From contig JAYMSP010000335.1 in NCBI GenBank assembly GCA_036897095.1, forward strand, positions 1-57,006: DNA of 57,006 bases, read 5' to 3'. Positions 24,301-36,297 of the stretch are shown in pieces (position 1 is the first letter of the stretch; each line of letters begins with the position of its first letter). Below the pieces are notes generated by a model. It was not told where the DNA came from, did no database searches, and worked only from the letters and a program-made list of their open reading frames with translations. Source of the DNA: Plantago elongata (taxonomy: Eukaryota > Streptophyta > Magnoliopsida > Lamiales > Plantaginaceae). The position numbers were made by a program, and so were the translations under genes.

Positions 24301-25448
24301 TTAGAGGACCAATTTTGCAATTCTCCCAATGTACATCTACTGCAAATTTTGTACTTAAGATAACATGATAGATATACAAGGGAAAACCCGGTGTTGATTG
24401 AAAGGATTTTGTTTTGGTAGGATGGAGATGCTAAATTTGCGAAAATCAAGTGACATATCGAAATCCTTGGGAACAATAGTTACGATTGCTGGGGCATCTA
24501 TTGTGACCCTCTACAAGGGACCGGCACTCATAAACAGGGCAACTTTAACTTTGGACCATCCTTCACTTCTCCTAGGATCACAACAGAACTGGGTCCTTGG
24601 GGGCGTGTTTCTTGCAATTGCTGCCTTTTCGACTGCTGCGTGGTCTATAGTCCAGGTGTGGTTCTTTGATGACCTAGTGCTAGAATTGAACAGCAAATGG
24701 TTTGCAAATATGTGTTTATCTTACTTTTATCCTAGCTCAAAAGAAAGTGAAAGTTAATCCTTCAAGAGTCAGAACATGACTTTGCCTGCTCTATTAGCTT
24801 ATCCGTCTAAAAATTGCAGACTTGGATTCTCAAGATATACCCTGCTGAAATGATCATAGTGGGGATTTACTGCTTCTTCGTGACTATACAATCCACAGTT
24901 GCTGCTTTGATCGCAGAGAAGGATATGAACGCTTGGAAACTTGGAGCAGATATGGGGTTAGTTGCAGTACTATATGCGGTATGCAAATTGTTTCCAATAT
25001 TACTCAATAAAGAATACGAACATCATATCTATGTATGTAAATCTTCAACATACGTGCAGGGAATTGTCAACATAACATTTCGACTCTACATGATGTCCTG
25101 GTGCCTTTCGAGGGCTGGCCCTCTTTTTGTTTCACTATTTAACCCCTTGACAATCGTTATATCTGTTGTCATCGGTGCGATCTTCTTTCATGAAGTTGTC
25201 TACTTTGGAAGGTATCATCACATTAACTTTAAGCTTTCATGAATCTGCACAACTACTCTCTCCCTCTCTTGATGATCGGATTTTGTTGCAGTGTGGCTGG
25301 TGCATTGGTGCTAGTTTCCGGATTTTATGCTGTGATATGGGGAAGGGCTAAAGACAGTAAGATGAAGAGGGATGCTGAAGCCGATACTGTAGATTTTACA
25401 GTCCATGAGGTTCCATTATTGCAAGAAGACAGTATTCAAGAAGCCTGA
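21333..25448 (+). CDS. WAT1-related (nodulin MtN21-like) EamA transporter, copy 1, 7 exons
   Basis: Plant drug/metabolite transporter with two EamA domains and about ten membrane helices. Related family members move auxin or amino acids across the tonoplast or plasma membrane; the substrate here is unknown. Exons: 21333-21526, 21635-21697, 23205-23318, 24421-24655, 24820-24978, 25060-25211, 25292-25448, all GT-AG and in frame, giving 357 residues. The start (MGRRNSWMEST) lies just before the first helix. Family signatures visible: FFVISVYSNALASLIL, LLNTIPGFTYTLAIIFRME (about residues 108-126), IAGASIVTLYKGP (about 145-157), SWCLSRAGPLFVSLFNPL and the C-terminal WGRAKD with a short acidic tail. 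Intron 2 (1.5 kb) holds A-rich repeats and intron 3 a complete Mutator-like element. It is the first of three tandem paralogues with the same exon plan. It resembles the At3g28050/At5g40240-type clade by memory only. Confidence 0.94.
22834..22946. repeat. 26 bp direct repeat in A-rich intron sequence
   Basis: The word gaaacaatgaaaaatgtgaa plus six more bases occurs at 22834-22859 and again at 22921-22946. It sits in an A-rich part (about 22480-22980) of intron 2 of the first WAT1-related gene. Confidence 0.7.
23449..24327. mobile_element. non-autonomous Mutator-like element with long TIRs in an intron
   Basis: The left end starts GGGAGAATTGCAAAATTGG and the right end is its reverse complement; the near-perfect inverted match continues for about 60 bases, including ctaagtgaccgtccgtttc. 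A perfect 10 bp direct repeat AATGTACATC flanks it (23439-23448 and 24328-24337). Long TIRs with a 9-10 bp duplication are the mark of Mutator-like elements. The 879 bp interior is rich in cc/ac-type repeats and encodes no transposase; its open frames are compositional. It sits wholly inside intron 3 of the first WAT1-related gene, between intact splice sites. Confidence 0.88.
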
Positions 25449-26649
25449 GTTTGATCGATTACCAGTAAGGGCATCGAGGACAGGGGAGATTACTAATAGA
25501 CGTGGTCTACACAAGTATTTTCCTCGAGCTTGGCATGTATGCTCGGAATATACAACTTGCTGTGGAAAATTACACCCTCAAATTTCTGTTGCTATATAGT
25601 TGAAATACCTTAAAAAGCTTCATCAGTTCCGAACCATATGCTATAGAAATAGTACTCATATTCTTTGGGCTCAAAACCCCATTTGTCATGTAAAAGAAGG
25701 AGAGATTAATCATCTTACTTTCTTGCATTTCATTGATACTTGTAAATTTAATGATTTTTCTGGTCAGTTACCTGGTAGTTTAAAACAGGACATAAAGATC
25801 TACTATATGAAAGTAACATTTTGACTAGAATATTTACCCCAATTCCCAATCTTAGCCATATACTATGCTTCCCCCTAATGTTTTCGGATTATAAAACTAT
25901 CCATCGAGCCTCCCGTTTCTTCATCCATGAAATGTAAAAAGAAACATTCAACCTGGGTGCATTTGTCTCATCCGTTCAATGGACTTGGACTTACAGTTAG
26001 ACGATGAGTCATGAGACCAACCACTTTTAAGATGAATATATCAAAAATTATTTTTATATTTAATTTCTCCTTACCACTTCAACTAACTTAAACTAACATC
26101 TGTTGATACCAAATGATTTTAAAAATCAAACGCAAGTTATTGATCTCTACACTCTACTAGAACTCACCAATATGTGTTGCATCTTCTTTTGTTGTATTAA
26201 CTGTAGTAGAACAATTTACCTCGAAAATTGATGTGCTTGTAGTAAAAGTAATTTTGTCCTCATTTCCACGTCGACAACTTGTCCTAACTCACTTAATAAG
26301 TACATTATCCGGTCAAAACAAATATAATATTTAATTTTAAACACATAAATTAAAGTATAAAAATTACATAAAAAATCCACTTTATGTATTGGGCTTACAT
26401 ATAAAACTTCCTTTAAAAAACTATTATATATAAGTCCAATCTATTTTTTAGAGTCCTATTTTCTTTCATTTTTTGTACAAATGAACCACTTTAAGAAAAT
26501 TTTACAAAAAAGATCATTTTATTTATTTGAGCCCTATTTTCTTCCACTTTTTTAGCCATGCTTTTGGCATAAAATTTGGTTTAGCCTTTTTTTTTATCCT
26601 CTCGATATCAATTGAAGTATTTGATTATGAGCACTTTCCTATTTTTACG
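25449..26649. other. 3' UTR and intergenic sequence after WAT1-related copy 1
   Basis: No further gene was recognised. The sequence is AT-rich and non-coding up to the repeat array. Confidence 0.5.
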
Positions 26650-29390
26650 TGTTTATGTTGAAACTACTATTGTTGACGGTGAAACTAATAACAAAAATTT
26701 ATGCTCTTGAAACTAGCTTTTTGTAAACCTGAAATTAATTTTTGTTATTCTGAAACTAGCTTTTGTGAATATGAAACTAATACAAATGATATGAAACTAG
26801 GTTTTGTGAATCTGAAACTAGCTTTTGTGAACATAAAACTAATACAAAATATTATGAAACTAGCTTTAATCATCATGAAACTAGCTCAATGAATTCGAAA
26901 CTAGTACTCTTCAATTTGCTGAAACTAGCATTGTAGTTTCGAGAAACGCTTAATTAGGGTTTAGGGTTGAAGATGAGTACATGGACCGTAGCCCCGGGAC
27001 ATTTTTCAAATTCAATGATTTTTTAGGGTTCACTATTCCCTTTCGGATTTTAGAACTATGAAACTAGGTTTGAGTCCATGAAACTAGTTTGCGTGGGCAT
27101 GAAACTAGGGTTTATACCCATGAAACTAGCATTAATTATCATGAAACTAGCTTTAATCATTATGAAACTAGCTCAATAAACCTGAATTAAACTAGTACTT
27201 TTCTTTTGCTGAAACTAGCATTGTATCCCAGAGTAACGCTTAATTAGGGCGTCCTAAACCCTAAACCCTAATTATGACAGTAGCTCCCGCTCTGAGAGAA
27301 TTTTCAAATTCAGTGATTTTTTTTAGGGTTCATCATTCTCTTTAGGGTTTTAGAACTATGAAACTAGGCTTTGAGTTCATGAAACTAGCTTGTGTGAGCA
27401 TGAAATTAGGATTTTATACCCATTAAACTAGTGTTTATGTCCATGAAACTAACTTTAATCATCATGAAACTAGTTCAATGAACTTGAAACTAGTACTTTT
27501 CTTTTGCTAAAATTAGCATTGTAGTCCTGATAAATGCTTAATTAGGGTTTAGGGTTTGTACCCATCATCAACCCTAAACTCTAGAGATTGGTGGTGATTT
27601 GCATCTAAAATCGATAGATTAATTCGTCTTGTTCAACAATTATAATTGTAATGCTATATTTCATGTTAATTAATAAAAAAAACTCTAATTCAGACCGTAG
27701 ATTCCTGAGTGAGTTTTCAAATTCAGTGATTTTTTTAGGGTTCACCATTTCCTTTAGGGTTTTAGAACTATGAAGTTAGGTTTTGAGTCCAAGAAACTAG
27801 TTTGTGTGGGCATGAAACTAGGTTTATACCCATGAAGCTAGCTTTAATCATCACAAAACTAGCTCAATTAACCTGGAACTAGTACTTTTCTTTTGTTGAA
27901 ACTAGCATTGTAGTTCTAAGAGACGCTTAATTAGGGTTTAGAGTGGAGGACTGGTACAACCTGTACCCGTCCTCAATCCTAACCCTAATTATGATCGTAG
28001 CTTTCGGAGGGAGTTTTCAAATTCATTGAATTTTTTGGGGTTCACCATTCTTTTAGGATGTTAGAACTATGAAACTAGGTTTTTAGTCCATAAAATTAAC
28101 TTCAATTCACATTAGAGTAATTAAACTAATAAATGTTGTGTGATGGTACTTCAAACTAACTTTAGTGTTTTTGAAACTAGGATTTGTGGTTCTGAAAATA
28201 ACTTTTGTAGACATGAAACTAGTTTTTGGGAACATAAAATTGAATTTTTGTTGTTCTGAAACTAGTTGTTTGAGTTTCAAAATTAGCTTTTATAGACATG
28301 AAACTAGTTCTCGTTTTTTTGAAACTAGATTTTGTGCGCATGAAACTTGATTTTTTTTTTTTTGTTCTAAAACTATCTCTATGAGTTCCTGAAATTAACT
28401 ATCGTGTTTTTGAAACTAGCTTTTGTGAACATGAAATTAGGTTTTTGTTGTTCTGAAAAATTACCGTTAGTTTCAAACGTGTCCGTACTAGTTTCAGGAA
28501 TTTTAACTCGACTAGTTTCAGGATTTTTGATGAAACCAGTTTTTGTGATTCTGAAACTAATATAAAATATTATGAAACTGGGTTTTGTGGTTTGAAACTA
28601 CTTTTTATGTTATTGAAACTAGCTTTTGTGAACCTGGAATTATTTTTTGGTGTTCTAAAACTAGTTTGTGTGTATATGAAACTAATACAAAAAATCATGA
28701 AACTAGTGTTTTGAGAATCCGAAACTAACTTTTTGAACATGAAATTAATTTTTATGAACATGAAACTAGGTTTTTGTTGTTCCGAAACTAGCTTTTGTTA
28801 ATATAAAGCTAATACAAATATCATGAAATTAGGTTTTATAATTTTTAAACTAGTTTTTGTGTTACTGAAACTAATTTTTGTGTTACTGAAACTAGCTTTG
28901 TAGACATGAAACTAACATGAAACTAGTTTTTGTTGTTCTGAAACTAGCTTTTGTGAATATGAAACTAATATAAAAGATAGGGTTTGATGAAGCTAATATT
29001 TTTTGCGATCATGAAATTAATACAAATGATCAAGAAACTAGAATTTGTGGTTCTGAAATTAGCTTTTGCGGACATGATACAAATTTTAGTGTTTTTAAAA
29101 TTAGTTTTTGTGAATAGAAAAGATTTTTGTTATTTTGATTAAACATTTTGTGTTTATGAAACTAGTACAAATGATGTTGAAACTAGTGAAACTAATATTT
29201 ATGCTCCTAAAACTAACTTTTTATGAAACTAATGTTCATGAACTAGTACTTAAATATTTGAAATTAACTTTTAGTGATTCTGAAATTAATTTTTGTAAAC
29301 ATTAAATTAGATTTTGTGATTCTGAAACTAGCTTTTGTTACATAAAATTAATTTTTGTGTTTATAAAACTAACTTGTTAGTTTCAGTTTC
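26650..29390. repeat. degenerate GAAACTAG tandem repeat array (about 2.7 kb)
   Basis: The word tgaaactag (or a one-base variant) recurs every 20-35 bases, with spacers such as cttttgtgaacatg. Two parts can be told apart. From about 26880 to 28110 the units form a higher-order repeat with starts near 27005, 27301, 27714 and 28014. Each holds ttcaaattcagtgatttttt, a run of GAAACTAG units, then gaaactagcattgtag and, in most copies, a tail of gcttaattaggg with gggtttagggtt-like words. From about 28150 to 29390 only the short unit remains. Around 28460-28525 the unit is inverted (CTAGTTTC). There is no element end or long open frame. Function unknown. Confidence 0.9.
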
Positions 29391-29580
29391 AGGCTGTGTG
29401 GAGTTGATTTCATATCTACAGATTAATTAGTCGAAATATAAGAGCATTTCAATTTTTTGACAAAACTCTAACTTTATATACCAATATATTATTTTTTATT
29501 TCTCGTATGATCAAGCTATGCATTTGCAATCACCATGCATTTGAGCAGACACCTTAACCAAGCCTGGTCTAATCTAAACC

Positions 29581-29880
29581 TTACGGTTCACATTTCACAC
29601 TATTTGCTTGAACTATCAAAGAACACAATCGCATTCTGTTGATCAGCTCTAGAGCCACACATGCCTTAACCGCCAAATTCGCCATATTTGCTGCCGCAAG
29701 GAGGAACCGAAGCTTCGACTTCGGCAACAAAAAGTAGATCTGAGACGGCTGGAGAATGTTCAGGATGTCAAGTGTGAGAATAAACTCCTCGAAATTTAAT
29801 CGGTCGGAGTTGCAAAGGAAGAACGATTCCGGTGAAGTAGTGGCAGATCTGAGCAAATTTGTCTGTGTAACCGGATTTCC
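29581..29880 (-). pseudogene. truncated PADRE/DUF4228 domain gene remnant
   Basis: The minus-strand frame contains FFLCNSDRLNFEEFI, then LQPSQIYFLLPKSKLRF and MANLAVKACVALEL. This order (…CDSD…, LxxGQIYFxLPxSKL, MAxLAVKAxxAL) is the C-terminal half of the plant PADRE/DUF4228 proteins, a stress-responsive family of unknown biochemistry. The usual N-terminal part (MGN… and the first strands) is missing: the frame is closed by a TAA a few codons before the region shown. The candidate ATG at 29856 would give only 91 residues. The frame is therefore most likely a gene fragment. It lies between the repeat array and WAT1-related copy 2. Recognition is from motif memory. Confidence 0.6.
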
Positions 29881-30353
29881 TTATCAAATCCAGTTGAGCT
29901 AGATTTTGAGGTCCACAGTTAATTAGAATGCATTGAGGGTAGTTTCGTCCAGTTAAATCGAACTTAGGGACAATAAAATTAGAATGAATTTATATGAAAT
30001 TGTTTTAGAGAGCTATACTTAATTGATTTATATATGCAATTTTTCCATTAAAGTATAAAGTACGAATAGTGGAGATAAAATAGGTTTTAACCATATATCC
30101 TCGAAATTTTGAAGTATTTTGGCCTAAATTCCCGTCGGAACAATTTGTCCTAAATTACAAGTTATCGATTCCGACTGAGTTTTCTTCATTGAGTTGCTAA
30201 AAAAACCTATAGTACAGGGTGCTTGGTGAAATTTTCCCGGAGTTGAAAGATTTAAGCAGACACAACACAACTACAGAGGTCTGAGCTGCATAGATTTGAC
30301 TCGTCTGTCTCATCATTACCATTCATCAGTGAACACTGAGAATCAGCAGCAGA

Positions 30354-32977
30354 ATGATGAGGAGATTCATGGACAATCCAACGACGCCGTATTTCGGCAT
30401 GATACTGGGCACAACTGCTCAGGTTGGGTTGATTATTATCAGCAAGAAAGCTATGGCTACTGGCATGACTAACTTAACCTTTGTTGCTTACTCCAATGCT
30501 CTTGCTGCACTCATTCTCCTCCCTTTATCTCTTCTTGTTCACAGGTTGCTACTTGCTAATTGCTAGTATAACTCAATTTTCTGCTATCTAATCAGAACCC
30601 TTGATAAAGATTTGTGTTTGCAGGTCACCAAGCAGACCTCCACTTAATTTCTTGCTTCTTTGTGGGTTCTTTTCCTTGGGAATTCTTGGGTATGTTGCCT
30701 TACTGTAAATTGTTAATGGAACTGCTTTAAAGGTAGTACTATCTTGTAAAGTAAAAGGTGTTGACTTGGACAAATTTCTGGATGATTCTTTTGCATTTGA
30801 TGTATGTGGTTTAGTTTCTTGTTACATTGTGTTAATGTTGGATGTATTGCATTTCTGTACAGCATATGATCAAGTAGACAACTTACTTAATTTAGAGTGA
30901 GATGCTTCTCTATTGAAGATGCAAACTGGATAATCTTGCTAGGTAGAGTGTAGTGTTGCTTCATTACTGACACTTGGCAGTTAGAATAGGTCATTTTGGT
31001 ATGTTGGGTGTTAAAGAAGTGATAACTCACCATGCAGGTGTTTAGCTCAGCTGACTGGATATACTGGAATCAATTACACTTCTGCTGAATTTGCTTCGGC
31101 AATGCTCAATCTTATTCCGGGATTCACCTTTATACTTGCCATTATTTTCAGGTGTTTTCTACTCTTCATGTATCTGTCGTTATGTCTCTATGGTCTCTGT
31201 GTTTCTTGGTGTTTAAAGGCATTTGCAGTAACAAACGTAGTTGCTTTAAGGGCCATGTCAAGCTTTGCTTTCGGCTGGCAGATTAAAGGAAATAAGCAGA
31301 ATGGTCAATATGTATGTTATATAATGTGGAAACAAAGCTTACTTGCCTTTTTGTCTGGTCGTTGTCAGGATGGAATTGTTAGCTTGTCGAAGTCCGAGTT
31401 TTCTTGCAAAAGCAACTGGAACTTTAGTATCAATTGCTGGTGCTTTCATTGTAACCCTTTACAAAGGCCCTGAAGTCCTTTCTCTTTCGTCAATAAAGCT
31501 GCATTATAAGAATACTCTTATGGCTGAGACAAACTTGGTTATCGGAGGATTATTCCTCGCTCTAGACTGTGCTGCCAGTTCAGGCTTCATAATTGTGCAG
31601 GTAGCACTTCTCAAAGATGATAAATTGAAATAAAGCAGTTGACAAAGAGTAAATGGAAAATAAAGATTTTATTTTGGTAAAGTAACATTATCTCTAAGTT
31701 ATGAATTTTTCATTATGTCTTTGATTATTTGTGTATCTCCTGCAGGCATCAATTCTGAAGAAGTATCCAGCTGAGCTGATTATAGTCTTCTTTTACTGCT
31801 TTTTTGCTGCCATCTTATCAGCCACTGTCTCTCTTATTGTCGATAGAGACCTAAGTGCTTGGGCGTTGCAACCTAATATCAGATGGATTGCTCTTTTGTA
31901 CTCGGTAGGTGCATCATTATCACTCACATGATGTAAAGGACATTCAAGCTAGAAGTATCAGCATAAAACATAACGTACCCCAACTGAGGGGAATGCATGA
32001 GTCTGGCAGCATGCTCTTCACCATCATTTACATTTATACTGCAAGTCTGCAACTATAAATTGGATTATACAAGTTTAACTCGAGGGATTATGTGGGGTTG
32101 TCAAACAGTAATGCCTGCCATAGAAAGAAGAGAAACACTTGGAAAACACACAGTTATGTTTTCTGGTGGCTTAATTTCTTTAACAAAAATTCCAACAAAG
32201 TATTTATATTTACCTATGCTCAATGTCCTAGCAGTCTGTTCTGAACCTGAAATATGGGAGTGTTTTTACAAAGTTGTCTAGCTTTCGCTTATTATGTTAT
32301 AAATAGTCAAGCAGTAGCCAATAGTCATTCTCGTAGAGCCAGCAAAGGCCCATGATTAACTGCTTATCTAAGCTCCCTCAAACGTTCGCCTCGTTGCACT
32401 GGAGTCTCTATAGTCTAGAGACTCGTAGATATCCCATATCATCAGCACAATTTACTTATATTGTTTTTCTTCGCATTGAATCGGATAACAACTTCTTTTC
32501 ACTTCTTCTTCCTTTAGGGTATTATTGGTTCTGCATTTCAAGTGGGTGTCACCTCGTGGTGTTTGCACAGAAAGGGTCCTCTTTTCGTTTCAATGTTTCA
32601 TCCACTAGGAATTGTAATTGCAACTGTGTTGGGTATTATCTTTCTGGGTGACATCCTGTATCTTGGAAGGTACGCTCTTAAGCTTCATGCTATTTCTTCT
32701 GTTTTTACGATGAACAATGACTTCTATACTCTCGGTGATATGTTCTGGTATCTGGTTCAATTGCTTTGTGTTAATATTATATGGTAGAGCCCGATGTATA
32801 TGAATCACCATTTAACTGTGCAGTTTGGTGGGTTCGATTATTATTGTGATCGGATTCTACTCTGTTATGTGGGGAAAGGCAAAAGAAATCAAGGTTTCCA
32901 GGGAGGTGGGATTTGCGGATTCAGCTAATGAAAGAGCTCCCCTTCTGGCTAGTAAGGATGAAGAATCTGAAGCGTAG
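30354..32977 (+). CDS. WAT1-related (nodulin MtN21-like) EamA transporter, copy 2, 7 exons
   Basis: Second tandem paralogue of the multispan EamA transporters. Exons: 30354-30544, 30624-30689, 31038-31151, 31369-31600, 31746-31904, 32518-32669, 32824-32977, all GT-AG and in frame, giving 355 residues. Two ATG codons stand in tandem at 30354 and 30357; the first is used here. Signatures: LTFVAYSNALAALILLP, YTGINYTSAEFASAML, NLIPGFTFILAIIFRMELL, IAGAFIVTLYKGPEVL, YPAELIIVFFYCFFAA, FHPLGIVIATVLGIIFLGD and a tail ending ERAPLL. The first-domain helix sequences resemble copy 1 more than copy 3. Exons 3, 5 and 6 have the same lengths as in copy 1 (114, 159, 152). Introns are compact (about 80-610 bp). 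Substrate and membrane are not shown by the sequence. Confidence 0.95.
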
Positions 32978-34781
32978 TACAGGACAGGTATTGGTCTTTT
33001 TCACGTGTACTGACAAAGAAAAAGGTGGTCTCCTTTTATACTGTCCATATTAAAAAATGTATCATTTTGGGAGCTCATGTGCATTTTTTGTTGCCGAAGC
33101 CACATACTTGAAATGCATCAGCAACTTAATACTATATGTTGGCATCATCTTAAAGGTTAGATGCAACTGGATTCATGTGCAAACCGATAGGTCATATTGT
33201 CATCTTAAAGGGCTATGATTCGTACAAGTTACAACCATCATGGTAGGCTGGTAGTCCACGACTTGTCTTGGCAGTAGTTGGTGTGAGAAATGGGCTAAAC
33301 TATTGTCTTTCCTAACGGTTGGAATGAACCAACTCGTTGATATCAACTTTATAGTTGTTCCTTGAGATATCACAAGTCATAGGCACAATACATTATGAGT
33401 GGAATTCTTAAAGTATAAATGTCTGTTGGAAATAACCATTATCTAAAAGATTGCTAGAACAACCATTGAAAAGAAAAAAGACTACAACAATATGAATCTA
33501 ATTAGAAAAGCATGCATCTGTTCCAAATATATTTCAACTATATGAATCTAATTAGAAAAGCATGTATCTGAAAGATTCGCACAACTGAAATTTTCTCCTC
33601 TGGAATCTGGATTGGACTCCCCTTTAAATGATAAACTAGCGAAGTAAGATTGGGGTTTGCTTTCACATAAATAGTCTTGCACACTGAATACTTGATGTGG
33701 CAGACAGATGCATCTTTCCCCTTCTGGATCTGCACAAAGTTTTCTCCTATAAGTCGGCAGGCAGTAATCAATGCGATAAAATTTTTTAAATCCTTTTTCT
33801 TTCATTTGTTGGGACGAGAAATATGGCTGTTATTTCCATCAAGTATATATTCTAAGACTTGCATCTTTTGTGACCAATCCAAAAGTAGCTATAACAATAG
33901 CCCATTTGCATAAGGTCTCAATTACTCCATCACTCTCCATTTCTGACATATACTCAAGATAATTTTTACATGCATCTTAACCTATAGTTCTCAATACGTA
34001 CTTCTAAGATGTATATCACCATGTTGTCCTTTATTCTTCATTTCCATTGTTTTCATCATCACACCTTTATTCTACTTTATAAACAAATCCCTGTTACTTA
34101 AATGATAAAAAGTGTGTCATAAACACGCAAGTTTCACGAAGCCAACTACAAGAATCAATTTCAAGTGGCAATTGTTTTAGTACAACTGATCCTCATATTC
34201 AACTGTTGTATCCCATCTTGTGGAGCATAATATTATAGTGAAGGAGAACTGTAATTGACATTGATCGTTGACTGATCAAAATGCCGGTGTCATTTTTTTC
34301 TTTTGGATAATGCTGTATTTTGACTTACAATTCTAAACTATATATTCTTGTTTGGCCTTGTGCCAAGAAGGCAAATTAAAGTGAGGGGCAGTGATGATAC
34401 CGACCTCAATTTAGTTTGGGAGATTGACTAGCTAGTGTGGCCTCAATATATATCTGAAGTTTATCTGTAAAGGTCAACAGTTGATATCCAGTACAGCTCG
34501 TTGTAAAATCACGACGCCTCTGTGAAGGAGGAGGCACTGTTGACAGTATCTTACTTATCCTTTCACATATACATAGCATACATGGCTCCTTGTCTTACGT
34601 ACATGCGACCAAATGTAAACCAATGCATGTAGACATCAAAAGCTACATTTTGAAAGTGATATTCGTGAAATTTATGGCCGGTTGCTGATCTTATCATTCA
34701 TGCTTGCAGGATCAGAAGAAGTCAAATGCACATACAAGGACATGGGAGGCATAAACTCTTTGAAAGTTCTCAGGTTTGTAA
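32978..34781. other. intergenic sequence with a local 30 bp duplication
   Basis: No gene is recognised. The stretch tatgaatctaattagaaaag plus ten bases occurs at 33491-33520 and again at 33541-33570 with one difference, a recent local duplication of 50 bp period. Minus-strand frames at about 33540-33800 show no family. Confidence 0.5.
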
Positions 34782-35264
34782 TGTTGGGAATCATATCTTA
34801 TATGGTTAATGCCACTCCACCTAATAGCTGATCTTGTGGGTAAAACTTGTTTGAGAATAATACTGAAGATAGTGCATAATCTTAATTATTCCCTTAACCT
34901 TGTAATTGATTTGTACTACTATTCTAGATTAGTAATTTACCTTGGTCATTGTAATTAGCTGTACTGTAATTGATTTGTAGAATTATTTCCTTGTACATTT
35001 TATCATTATAAATAAAGCCTGAATTACCAAGATCATCAAGGTGGATTTTTATATTCTCATATGGTATCAAGTCACAAGGGTTAAAACTCATAACCGATCC
35101 CCAAAATGTCTTCCTCTTCTCACGCCTCCACCGGCGCCACTTCCTCGACCACTGTTACCCCTCAATCTTCTCTACCCACAGATCAATTCTTGTTCCTCTC
35201 CACCATGGTTCACCTTATGGGCAGCCACTACCATGGAGTATTAGAAATTCATGTATTCATCTAA
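34782..35264 (+). mobile_element. Copia retrotransposon fragment: 5' LTR, primer binding site and start of gag
   Basis: The LTR runs from TGTTGGGAATC (34782) to ATTCTCA (35059), 278 bp. Two bases later tggtatcaagtcacaag (from 35062) resembles the primer site complementary to the initiator methionine tRNA 3' end (usual TGGTATCAGAGC), with changes. A frame starts at 35106 (MSSSSHASTGATSSTTVTPQ) with the Ser/Thr-rich leader common in Copia gag, passes QFLFLSTMVHLMG and stops at 35262-35264. Nothing recognisable follows, so the element is cut after about 200 bases of interior. No 3' LTR was seen in the window. Confidence 0.7.
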
Positions 35265-36173
35265 TGGAACATATCGAAATCCAAATATTTTGCTTCTGTT
35301 CTAGTTGCAAATATTCAATTGTGTATACATACTGTATTGTACAATGTACATGATGAATGTTTCATGATTTTTATTGGAAAAATGTGGGCCTTATTGACGA
35401 TTTTCTGTACATGATATCATTAGTCTTATAACCCATGTAGTTGAAAATGTTCAACATAGGCGTAGGTCACACGCACACTCATCAGTGACTAGATATACGG
35501 TGTAATGTTTAGCATCTGCGATTTGATTGGAGTTAAACTGAAACTTAAGCAGGTGATATATAGATTCTCTGAACTCTGAAGTAAACATTCTTGATAATGG
35601 CTTCACTTTTGAAACTTTGGCAGAATCATTTTTATAGCTGGGGAACATTCAGTTTGTAAAGTACGGAAGTAGTAAAAGTTGAAGTCACAAGATGATCGAG
35701 TGGTAACAAGTTGGGGGCGTAAGTTAAGTCGGTAATATTTGATATACAGAACAGTGCTCCAGTGAATTTGGATCTTGAATTAATATATCTGGTTCGACCA
35801 GACAACCCTACAGAACAGTGCTCCAGTGAAAAAATGACACTTAAAAGAAATAATGCTTATGTTATCACATTGTTATTAATAATTTAATGTGATGGTAAAA
35901 TCGAATCGCCACTTCTCAAAATTTGAATAACCTGGCAAATTGACAGGGACCCAAATTATTAACACATCCAACAGTAATTCAGATTCTTTTCAAATTATTC
36001 ACGTACCATTTTAATACATGGACCCTTCTAAAATATCGTCCTAGGCTGATATCTTCAAATCATATGCAAGTCTTACATACTTGCACATATCATTCATTTT
36101 CGGCACTTTATGTTCACAATAACAAATGTTTCAGTACTTGTGGATGTGTTCCTATAATAAATGTACATCTCAA
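35265..36173. other. intergenic sequence with a 21 bp direct repeat
   Basis: A 21 bp word beginning acagaacagtgctccagtga occurs at 35746-35766 and 35810-35830. Between the copies is a box B-like ggttcgacc, which hints at a SINE fragment, but no full structure is visible. No gene was recognised. Confidence 0.5.
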
Positions 36174-36297
36174 GGGCTCGATGAACGGTGATTTTGACTA
36201 AAATACACTACAAATAATCCCATTTCAATTCCATTTCAAACACAATTTCACCAAAATTCATCTAAATACCCATTTAAATTGTATACCAATCAGCCCC
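36174..36297. mobile_element. MITE of the GGGxTGxTTGG family, truncated copy
   Basis: The right end (ttgtataccaatcagcccc) and the interior (atttcaaacacaatttcacc) match the copies at 36949 and 50499, but about 40 bp of the left end are missing or changed. Confidence 0.55.

Noticed and set aside
26953-27945. Telomere-like words (gggtttaggg) as a sign of a telomere or interstitial telomere block
   Set aside because: Each word spans only about two repeats and recurs as part of the higher-order unit, so no telomere tract is present.
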